The notes under the pieces are model-generated. The model made no database searches and had not been told where the DNA came from. It worked only from the letters and a program-made list of their open reading frames with translations. From Opitutia bacterium UBA4506 (GTDB taxonomy: Bacteria > Verrucomicrobiota > Verrucomicrobiia > Opitutales > Puniceicoccaceae), in assembly GCA_002388665.1 (NCBI GenBank), contig DGMY01000030.1:1-12920 (forward strand): a DNA stretch of 12,920 nucleotides, given 5' to 3'. The translations under genes and the position numbers were made by a program. Shown piece after piece: positions 1-5,835 of this stretch (position 1 is the first letter of the stretch; the number at the start of each line of letters is the position of its first letter).

Positions 1-59
1 CTGACCTCTGACCTCTGACCTCCGCCCTCTGACCTCTGCCCTCCGCCTTCCGCCCTCTG
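1..59. repeat. CTGACCT-type heptanucleotide satellite
   Basis: Eight head-to-tail 7-bp units fill positions 1-56: three CTGACCT, one CCGCCCT, one CTGACCT, one CTGCCCT, one CCGCCTT and one CCGCCCT, followed by CTGG. The consensus is C-Y-G-M-C-Y-T. The array probably begins before the window. The same satellite recurs at 3763-3811 and 12892-12919. Three units make 21 bp, so any reading frame stays open; on the complement it gives E-V-R-G-Q-R-like peptides that are easily mistaken for genes. It sits 3' of the GH5 gene. Function unknown. Confidence 0.85.
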
Positions 60-79
60 GGAAAATATTCGGGAGAACG

Positions 80-2734
80 TCAGTCTACATACTTCTCGAG
101 AACTTCCATTTGGTTCGAATCCTCAGTGTAGTTGTTTGTCGGAGAGCAATCGAGGGCGTAGTTATTCCAGTTCTTCCCTCCGGCCCAGTAGGTGCCGCTC
201 AACCCATAGGCGTGTATGTGCTCCATAAAGGTATCGAGAACGGCGTTCCAGCGGATGTCGTTCTTCGGAACCCCGTACTCTCCGATAAATCCTCTGGCTC
301 CGCGCTCTTGCAGCCAGAGGATGAAGGGATGGACGCGGCGCAATCCACGATCATCGCTGGGATCTTCGCTTCCGTAAGAACCATAGCTGCCATCGCCGGC
401 AGGCCAGCTGCTGTCGAAGTATACATGGGCTTCATACATCAGCTTCCCGGAAGCATCGACTACGTTCAAATTGGCGTTGCTGGTTCGCCAGCTGCTGGCA
501 CTACTCCAGTTGTCGCCTCCGACGATGATCCAATTTGCGGTATCCACTTCGCGGATGCCGTCGGTTGCCGCCTGCGCTGCAGCAGGCCATAGCCCAGAGG
601 TGCCATGGGGCTCGTTCATGATTCCGTACCCGTAGATGGCCGGTTCGTTTTTGTAGTGGTCGGCAATCTTGCGCCAGATGTCGGCAAAGGCGGAGTTCGG
701 CACTTGTGTGGTCCCGATGAGGTCGCCGTTGTATCGGGCGTAGTTGTGCATATCGAGGACCACTTTCATACCCCGTGCGTTGGCCATCGCGACCACTGCG
801 TCGAGGTTACTAAAGTCGACGCTGCCGTTGAGACTGCTTTGAATGCGTTCCCACTTGAAGGGGATGCGGATCAGGTCGAGGCCTTTGGAATGGTAGTAAT
901 CCCATTCGTTTGCATCCGTTTGCCAGAAGGCGAAGCCACTGAACTCAGCCCCGGCGAGGTTGACCCCGGTCATTTGCTCATAGCCATCGGGGCCGCTGGG
1001 GTCGTAAAGGGGTTCAGTGTCGTACAAGCACCGGATCTTGATGTCCGCGATGCGAAGTCGACCATTGGCGGAGGAGGTCGAGGGGCTGACGTTGGTCATC
1101 GTCCAGTCGGTTCCGGCATCGATACAGAAGTCCGCAAAATCCGTGGTTGAGGTGGTGAGGTCAAGGAGTGCGACTTGGGGAATTCCATCCTGAGTCCAGG
1201 TCATGTGAAGTTGTTCGTCCCCTTGCAGTTCTCTCCAGCGGATGGTGTCGATAATTATGTCACGATCCGCAGTCACGGTGATACTCTCCCCGCGATCAAA
1301 CCGTCCAGCGTAGGTTTCTCCAACACCGAAGCCGGAGGTTTCGAAGCCGAAAAATGATGCCGAGGCTGTGGAAAAATCCGGATCTGCCGGGTTGGCGATA
1401 TCAACCCCCGCTCGGGCGGTAAATTGGAATTGGATCGGAGTGCCGCCGTATTCCGGGGCAATCTGCGTCCCGCTTATAACGGTGTCTCCGCTGACTGCGT
1501 TCCATGGCCAAAGTTGCCAGTCCTCGAGGATGAGGGTCCGCCCCGGTATTTCCTCGGGGTCCGGTGCTTCGCAGAGAAAGGCGAGTTCGATGAAGTTGAT
1601 GCGAAGCCGACCTTTGGCGTGCGCGGAACTGTCACTGGCGTTGACGATGTGCAAGGGTGTGTTGGCATCCGGGTAGACTCCCACAATTGGCGTCTCGGTG
1701 TAAAATGAGCCTGGACCGACTTCGAAGGTTGCGATCATGGGGATGCCCGCCGAGATCCACTCGAAGGATAAAGTTTCGTCTCCTGTGTATTCCGCCCATC
1801 GGATGTTCTGGAGTTGAAAGTCGTGGTCTGACTGAAGCGTGAAACTCTCACCGCGATCAAATCGCCCAACGTTGGTCTCGCCAACACCGAATCCGGTTCC
1901 CTCGAGCCCGAAGAGAGAGGAGACCGCACCGGAGGAGTCAGGAACGGCGGGATCGGTGATGTCGATGTTCGTGAGGGGATTTGCGAAGGTTACGGTGACT
2001 GTACCAAGATCGGTGTCGTTTATGGATCCACTGAAGGAGTTTTGCCCCGTGATGAGGTTCCACGGCGAGGTCGACCAGCCCTCAAGGCGGTGGGTTTCGC
2101 CGATTACCGGAGGTGCTGGAGAATCTGTGAGCTCCACGGCGACTCGTTTGACCCGTAGACGCCCGTTTGCCCATGCCGATGTGTCGCTGACATTCGTGAT
2201 AATGAGGGGACTGTTGGCGTCCACAAAGATGTCCTCGAATGAAGTCGTGGTGTAGAAGGCTCCGGCTTCCAATTCGAAGATCTCACTCATCTCAACTCCA
2301 GCGCTGGTCCACTGGATGCGGATGGCTTCGTCGCCGTGATATTCCACCCAGTTGATCGAATTGAGTTCAAACGCATGATCCGCTTCGATCTCAAAGCTCT
2401 CCGTGCGATCAAAACGGCCGACATTTGTGTTGTTGACTCCGAATCCCGTGCCCTCGACGCCGAAGAAGCTGGCGCTAGCCGTGGAAAAGTCAGGGTTCTC
2501 CGGGTCAGTGATGTCCACTCCGCTCAAGGGAGTTTGGTAGCTGAAGGTCGCACTGGTGCCTCCTTCATAGTCGGGATCCGTAACTGTACCAGAGAAGGAG
2601 GTTGATCCGGATGTGAGTGACCAAGGAGGACTACTCCAGCTTTCCATGGGAATGGAGGCATTTACCGACAGTAGGGAGAGTATCGATCCGCAAGTAAGGA
2701 CGGATCCGGCGAGGGAGAATCGGAATCGTTTCAT
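80..2734 (-). CDS. Secreted GH5-family glycanase with three tandem N-terminal modules
   Basis: This is an 884-residue secreted glycoside hydrolase. I place the start at the ATG ending at 2734 because AAAGGA (2741-2746) lies 6 nt upstream and a signal peptide follows directly (K-R then a hydrophobic stretch, ending about residue 26); the frame stays open further upstream, but that part does not look secretory. Residues ~30-216, 217-402 and 403-587 are three copies of one ~185-residue module sharing F-G-V-E-G-T-G-F-G-V, G-R-F-D-R, G-D-E and N-G-R-L-R blocks; I do not recognise the family, and a carbohydrate-binding role is a guess. Residues ~588-884 are a GH5 (beta/alpha)8 domain: R623 in L-I-R-I-P-F, H663-N664, N707-E708 (N-E-P, acid/base), H770 and Y772, E819 (G-E-Y-G, nucleophile) and W850. 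GH5 enzymes cleave beta-glucans, mannans and related chains with retention; the substrate here cannot be read from sequence. There is no PEP-CTERM tail. It is monocistronic between repeat blocks. Confidence 0.9.
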   Translation of the reverse strand: MKRFRFSLAGSVLTCGSILSLLSVNASIPMESWSSPPWSLTSGSTSFSGTVTDPDYEGGTSATFSYQTPLSGVDITDPENPDFSTASASFFGVEGTGFGVNNTNVGRFDRTESFEIEADHAFELNSINWVEYHGDEAIRIQWTSAGVEMSEIFELEAGAFYTTTSFEDIFVDANSPLIITNVSDTSAWANGRLRVKRVAVELTDSPAPPVIGETHRLEGWSTSPWNLITGQNSFSGSINDTDLGTVTVTFANPLTNIDITDPAVPDSSGAVSSLFGLEGTGFGVGETNVGRFDRGESFTLQSDHDFQLQNIRWAEYTGDETLSFEWISAGIPMIATFEVGPGSFYTETPIVGVYPDANTPLHIVNASDSSAHAKGRLRINFIELAFLCEAPDPEEIPGRTLILEDWQLWPWNAVSGDTVISGTQIAPEYGGTPIQFQFTARAGVDIANPADPDFSTASASFFGFETSGFGVGETYAGRFDRGESITVTADRDIIIDTIRWRELQGDEQLHMTWTQDGIPQVALLDLTTSTTDFADFCIDAGTDWTMTNVSPSTSSANGRLRIADIKIRCLYDTEPLYDPSGPDGYEQMTGVNLAGAEFSGFAFWQTDANEWDYYHSKGLDLIRIPFKWERIQSSLNGSVDFSNLDAVVAMANARGMKVVLDMHNYARYNGDLIGTTQVPNSAFADIWRKIADHYKNEPAIYGYGIMNEPHGTSGLWPAAAQAATDGIREVDTANWIIVGGDNWSSASSWRTSNANLNVVDASGKLMYEAHVYFDSSWPAGDGSYGSYGSEDPSDDRGLRRVHPFILWLQERGARGFIGEYGVPKNDIRWNAVLDTFMEHIHAYGLSGTYWAGGKNWNNYALDCSPTNNYTEDSNQMEVLEKYVD

Positions 2735-2740
2735 CGGCAT

Positions 2741-2746
2741 TCCTTT
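2741..2746 (-). promoter_or_regulatory. Shine-Dalgarno site deciding the GH5 start
   Basis: On the minus strand this reads AAAGGA. It lies 6 nt before the ATG ending at 2734 but touches the in-frame ATG ending at 2740. Spacing therefore favours 2734 as the start, giving a protein that begins M-K-R-F-R-F, a normal signal-peptide N-terminus. Confidence 0.6.
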
Positions 2747-2918
2747 TGTTTTGGGGTTTAGGGAGACTCGGTCGATCCACCTGGAGGTTGAAAGATTCCA
2801 GAGTGGCGGCCGAGGAGTTGAGAAATCGCAGAAAGTGGGTTGGCCCGCAGATTTGCTGCAAGCCGGATAGCTGAGTACATTTGCCGGAATTATGCGGCTT
2901 AATTCAATTCTTGTGTCG

Positions 2919-2932
2919 TGCAATTAGTTGCG
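2919..2932 (-). promoter_or_regulatory. Operator-like palindrome, GH5-proximal copy
   Basis: The plus strand reads TGCAATTAGTTGCG. Its 12-bp core GCAATTAGTTGC is a near-perfect palindrome (GCAA-N4-TTGC). The same core occurs in opposite orientation at 3022-3035, with centres 103 bp apart. It lies about 185 bp upstream of the GH5 start codon and no other gene is near, so it is a plausible regulator site for the GH5 gene. The half-site differs from the palindrome at 10500-10519, so the local LacI protein is not obviously its binder. Confidence 0.4.
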
Positions 2933-3021
2933 GGCAACATTCAAACTGACCGGACATCTATAGGGTGATGGAGCGACCCAATGGGTTCCCAGCACCGTCG
3001 GAAAAGTATTCCTTTTTGAGA

Positions 3022-3035
3022 TGCAACTAATTGCG
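3022..3035 (-). promoter_or_regulatory. Operator-like palindrome, GH5-distal copy
   Basis: The plus strand reads TGCAACTAATTGCG; its complement contains the same GCAATTAGTTGC core as the site at 2919-2932. The pair is in inverted orientation about ten helical turns apart (103 bp), a spacing compatible with looping by a tetrameric regulator. The assignment rests on symmetry and position only. Confidence 0.4.
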
Positions 3036-3150
3036 TTGGCAGCTCAGGATGACCATGCATCTACGACTCCCCTCTCCAACCGCCATCCTTCGCGAAGAAA
3101 TTTTGCCGATTTCTTCTCTCAGAATTCGATGGGGGCCCGAAAAATCTTAA

Positions 3151-3546
3151 AAGCGGACAATAACGTAGCTGAGGCGTCTCGCCTCAGGCACCGGGGGAAA
3201 TCAGAAACGAGACGCATCTTCCACTTATCTCGACGCAATTCAGGACACCCATCCTACAAGCGGACACATAACGTAGCTGAGGCGTCCCGCCTCAGGCCCA
3301 GGGAAGAATCAGAAGCGGGACGCATCTGCCACTTTTCTCGAGGCAATTCGGAACAACCCTCCTACAAACGGAGTCATAACGTAGCTGAGGCGGCCCGCCT
3401 CAGGCCCAGGGAAAATCAGAAGCAGGACGCATCTGCCACTTTTTCGACGCAATTCGGGACACCCCTCCTACAATCGGAGTCACAACGTAGCTGAGGCGTC
3501 TCGCCTCAGGCCCAGGGAGGATCAGAAGCGGGACGCATCTGCCACC
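3151..3546. repeat. Tandem palindromic repeat array, four ~107-bp units
   Basis: Four tandem units, each centred on a palindrome: 3169-3187, 3277-3295, 3385-3403 and 3491-3509 (periods 108, 108, 106). The arms are CTGAGGCG / CGCCTCAG; in the third unit the stem is 9 bp with a single central base. Each unit then runs through a G-C-rich segment ending in GCGGGACGC or a variant, a GACGCAATTCGGGACACCC-like stretch (GGACACCC itself is intact in two of the units) and an ACAAGCGGA-like stretch before the next unit. Arms are conserved while the loop varies (TCT, TCC, GCC types), which suggests selection on structure. The translated peptide N-V-A-E-A-S-R-L-R is a by-product. Related array: 12393-12680. 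Confidence 0.9.
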
Positions 3547-3730
3547 TTCAGGACCACACTACGATCCCGATTCGGAACAGAAGTGATCAAAAAGGAAAAA
3601 CACGCGCCACCAAAAAATCGAGGACGCTCACCTCGGCCACCCTATCCCTCTTCGCATCCTCGACGCGCTCCTCTCCAGCGAATCCTGTCAATTAATTTTC
3701 CGCCTCAAACGATGGGTGTCCCAAAACTTC
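3541..3730. repeat. Tail of composite repeat block, copy A
   Basis: About 190 bp following the tandem array. It is nearly identical to 12680-12888, apart from a short internal deletion near 3621-3632 and scattered substitutions. It runs from GCCACCTTCAGGAC to a GATGGGTGTCCC segment and AAAACTTC. No coding potential is evident. The block always follows the palindromic array and precedes a heptamer satellite, so the three look like one composite element. Confidence 0.85.
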
Positions 3731-3762
3731 TACCCATGTCCTGATCGCGCCTCGCGCCACCT

Positions 3763-3811
3763 CCGCCCTCTCACCTCTGCCTTCCGCCCTCTGACCTCTG
3801 ACCTCTGCCTT
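3763..3811. repeat. CTGACCT-type heptanucleotide satellite, second site
   Basis: Seven 7-bp units: CCGCCCT, CTCACCT, CTGCCTT, CCGCCCT, CTGACCT, CTGACCT, CTGCCTT. The array lies between GGGTGTCC (3714-3721) and its complement GGACACCC (3824-3831), so the satellite is bracketed by inverted octamers. The reading frame across it on the minus strand (to 3889) is low-complexity and not a gene. Confidence 0.85.
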
Positions 3812-3812
3812 C

Positions 3813-3853
3813 AAATCAATTGAGGACACCCACAACTTGGCCCTTGCTAATTC
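3813..3853. repeat. GGACACCC-bearing direct repeat, copy 1
   Basis: A 28-bp stretch starting AAATCAATTGAGGACACC is identical to 5713-5740, and similarity continues through a GCTAAT segment for roughly another 13 bp. The two copies are in direct orientation and bracket the DNRLRE PEP-CTERM gene plus the GH2 remnant. It directly follows the heptamer satellite. Confidence 0.75.
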
Positions 3854-3890
3854 CTCTGTAGTTACGGGAGTCCTTGAAGATCTATCCATC

Positions 3891-3927
3891 CTGATTCGTA
3901 AAGTTCGGCTTCAGCCGAGCGAATCAG
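3891..3927 (-). terminator. Hairpin 3 bp beyond the PEP-CTERM stop codon
   Basis: The outer stem CTGATTCG / CGAATCAG (8 bp) encloses an inner stem TCGGCT / AGCCGA with a TC loop; an asymmetric bulge separates them. It starts three bases after the TAG stop at 3931-3933. No clear U-tract follows on the minus strand, so it may act as a 3'-end stabiliser or a non-canonical terminator. Confidence 0.6.
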
Positions 3928-3930
3928 CCC

Positions 3931-4668
3931 CTACTGGACACGGCGTCGGCGGAGGGCACCCAAAGTCAGTGCGAGCATACCGACAAACAACGCAACGCTG
4001 CCGGGCTCCGGAATAGCCGTGAATTCCAGTGTCGGACGCCAAGCCTCTGTAGCATTTTCCGAAGAGGCGAAAGCGATAGAAGGCCCAGGAGAGTTCGTAG
4101 TCGAAATGGCAATCACTGTGATGGTATTGTCACTCTGCAGATAATCGGACCAGTCGGTAATGGTGAATTGGTACTGGGTGCCCGCGGCCGTATCAGTCGC
4201 GATCGTTCCCGTTGTGCCGAGTAACGTCGTCTCACCCGAATCGAGGCCATTAATCTGGGTATTATTGCCGCTCGTAGTATTCCCCGGAGCATTGTTCCAA
4301 GTAATAGTGCTTTCGGTCCAAGTCGGCGCAGTAGCGCCAGTGTCGTCCAATGCGTAGAGCGCTATATCAAACTCCTCAGAAGAGGACGAATTCGAAGAAA
4401 GTGCCAAAGTAATCGTCCCCGACTGCGAGTAATCGACATTCAGCCCGGTGAGGTCGAATTTGAGCCATGATTTCCGAATGTTATTCGTGGCGTTCTTAAT
4501 CACCAAAACGTCGCCAGAACCACCCTCGGATTGCACCCCATTTTTATCACTATTTAGCACAAAATTATCTTCCACCGCGACAATACTAACCGCTTGAACG
4601 GATTGGAAGGCGAGGATCAGAGGCAGAGCCAAAGAACCGATAGAGAGGGCTTTTCGTAAATTTTTCAT
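3931..4668 (-). CDS. DNRLRE-domain protein with PEP-CTERM sorting signal
   Basis: A 245-residue exported protein. I chose the ATG ending at 4668 because it gives a clean signal peptide (M-K-N-L-R-K, hydrophobic core, V-Q-A cleavage near residue 26); an in-frame ATG ending at 4746 would add an unlikely N-terminus. No good Shine-Dalgarno is visible. Residues ~30-218 match the DNRLRE/CBM96-like beta-sandwich pattern: S-W-L-K-F-D-L (67-73), the T-W-T-E-S-T-I-T-W-N-N-A-P block (116-128) and a late S-S-E-N...R-P-T-L-E-F strand (202-216). Residues 219-245 are a typical PEP-CTERM tail: P-E-P at 220-222, a hydrophobic helix, then R-R-R-R. Family knowledge: PEP-CTERM proteins are processed by exosortase and often go to the outer surface or exopolysaccharide; related DNRLRE modules can bind polysaccharide. 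The precise role is unknown. Confidence 0.85.
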   Translation of the reverse strand: MKNLRKALSIGSLALPLILAFQSVQAVSIVAVEDNFVLNSDKNGVQSEGGSGDVLVIKNATNNIRKSWLKFDLTGLNVDYSQSGTITLALSSNSSSSEEFDIALYALDDTGATAPTWTESTITWNNAPGNTTSGNNTQINGLDSGETTLLGTTGTIATDTAAGTQYQFTITDWSDYLQSDNTITVIAISTTNSPGPSIAFASSENATEAWRPTLEFTAIPEPGSVALFVGMLALTLGALRRRRVQ

Positions 4669-5035
4669 AGGGCAAAACAAAAGGGAACTGCTCAGTAATA
4701 ATGCTAACAACTTACAAAAATAGGTCTGTGCATTTTTCCCATCCAAAATTCATTGAATCTATTCAAACAAAAGTAATAGCGACCTCACGGCAATGGGGGA
4801 TCGCCCTTGGTTCTCCCGAAGCCTCACGCCCAATCTCTGCAAGATCTGTACAATCAGTGCCAACCCTGGCTCGAATGGCTCTACTGTAACGACACCTGAA
4901 AGGAAAACAAAGCGTCGCTCGCAACGTCTACTCGAGCTACAATACCCAGCATCCCAGGCCACCCCGGCACAATGCCGACTGAAGTCGGAATATTTGCCCC
5001 CCCCTCGCTCTCTCCTAGAATAGGAATCTCTCCAC
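4669..5035. other. Gene-free stretch, probable decayed GH2 3' end
   Basis: No intact gene. Nearest the PEP-CTERM gene it is AT-rich leader sequence with no promoter I can defend. From about 4880 upward, minus-strand frames show short GH2-C-terminal-like pieces (for example a G-M-L-G-I-V-A-R-V-D-V run) interrupted by stops, consistent with the end of the same pseudogene. This assignment is weak. Confidence 0.35.
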
Positions 5036-5615
5036 TCAGCAAGGCAAGGCCTTCGAGAAGGTCTGCAGCTGGATTGGCAGACTGGCCAAAGATATTGACG
5101 CCGGTGCATCCCAGTTTCGGGTATAATAGGGCTGCGTGGTCTTGTCTTCGACGGTGCCTTCCTCGGCGTGACCAAACGCCTTCAGTGTAAAACGCCCAGC
5201 GGGCAAGTCGACGCCCCAGCAGAGATTCGAGGCGGGCAAGTACTAGCTGGCGAGCGGGCGGCGGCCCTGACTTTTCCCATCAAGGAAGAGTTTCAACTCC
5301 GGGTAGTTGGAGTTGACTTTGCTGTGTTCGCGCTCCCAAGAATGGCCGCAGCGGGTTAGCCAAGAGTGCCCGTAGATGTGAACCACCGACTTCGTCGTCC
5401 AAGAATAATGTAAGACACAATAACTTTCCTTGGGAGTCATGTCCCGGTCCCACACGCTCTTTATATTCATACAGGTCACGGGATTTTCCGGAAAAACCGG
5501 CGTGGAGGAATCCGTGGATGTCCACTCCACCTAGCCCGTCAGTTCAGGAATGGTTGCAGGTGCCAAAACACGAGGTCAGAGAAGTACGTCTCGGTCCAGT
5601 CGGTGTTCCCGCTCG
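5036..5615 (-). pseudogene. GH2 beta-galactosidase-like gene remnant, frameshifted
   Basis: Minus-strand translation at 5530-5246 gives a recognisable GH2 C-terminal half: S-T-P-V-F-P-E-N-P-V, D-R-D-M-T-P-K-E-S-Y, V-V-H-I-Y-G-H-S-W, then K-L-F-L-D-G-K-S-Q-G-R-R, the decayed form of the family's V-E-L-F-L-N-G-K-S-x-G strand. A stop and frame change follow near 5240, and the next domain resumes in another frame at 5239-5100 (F/L-P-A-S-N-L-C-W-G-V then E-D-K-T). Upstream, 5610-5545 in a further frame gives T-D-W-T-E-T-Y-F-S-D-L-V-F-W-H-L-Q. Weaker similarity continues towards 4880 and perhaps to 5712. There is no intact catalytic region and no usable start, so this is a degraded, non-functional gene. 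It was probably a secreted or periplasmic beta-galactosidase-type enzyme acting with its neighbours. Confidence 0.7.
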
Positions 5616-5712
5616 CACGGGCCTGTCTACCTTGGAGGAAATGATCCCCGAGCTGCTCGTCGGCCCCCTGCCCGCCTGAATCTCTTCGATGCCTCTGGGA
5701 CTGTCTTCGATA

Positions 5713-5773
5713 AAATCAATTGAGGACACCCACAACTTGGACCTCGCTAATCCTTCAGTACTTTTGGGTGTCC
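5713..5773. repeat. GGACACCC-bearing direct repeat, copy 2
   Basis: The first 28 bp are identical to 3813-3840. This copy also contains a nearby inverted octamer: GGACACCC at 5724-5731 and GGGTGTCC at 5766-5773, so the element has inverted ends about 50 bp across. It lies between the GH2 remnant and the 3' end of the lyase-esterase gene. Confidence 0.75.
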
Positions 5774-5783
5774 TTCAAGTTCC

Positions 5784-5799
5784 TTGAAGTTCACTTCAA
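5784..5799 (-). terminator. Short hairpin downstream of the lyase gene
   Basis: TTGAAGT-TC-ACTTCAA is a perfect 7-bp inverted repeat with a 2-base centre, 37 bp after the stop codon at 5836-5838. A competing stem (CTTCAA at 5773-5778 with TTGAAG at 5784-5789) overlaps it. No U-tract follows, so a terminator role is tentative. Confidence 0.3.
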
Positions 5800-5835
5800 A
5801 TCGTGGATTCAGAACGAGGGCGCGACACTCAGCCG

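Larger units (their letters stand above)
2735..3150. other. Intergenic upstream region of the GH5 gene
   Basis: About 415 bp without a supported gene. It holds the GH5 leader, the Shine-Dalgarno site and the two palindromic sites. I could not identify a convincing -35/-10 pair. The reading frame that opens at 3021 and runs to 3494 is repeat-derived and not a gene. Confidence 0.6.

Noticed and set aside
605..1150. Plus-strand 181-codon frame opposite the GH5 catalytic domain
   Set aside because: Antisense shadow of conserved GH5 motifs with no family resemblance.
2735..2923. Longer GH5 protein starting at 2923
   Set aside because: The extra 63 residues do not resemble a signal sequence, whereas the ATG ending at 2734 has a Shine-Dalgarno site and an immediate signal peptide.
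2977..2986. CCCAATGGG 9-mer also found near 10430, both upstream of secreted-protein genes
   Set aside because: Only nine bases with different flanks and different distances to the genes; likely coincidence.
3021..3494. Plus-strand reading frame of 157 codons with repeated N-V-A-E-A-S-R-L-R peptides
   Set aside because: It is the translation of the tandem palindromic units; peptide repeats follow the DNA period and there is no start context or independent coding signal.
3151..3546. CRISPR array
   Set aside because: Units are ~107 bp and similar throughout, without short repeats separated by unique spacers, and no cas genes are present.
3692..3889. Minus-strand 65-codon frame rich in E-V-R-G-Q-R-A-E-G-R-G
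   Set aside because: It is the heptamer satellite and its flanks read as protein; low complexity and repeat-derived.
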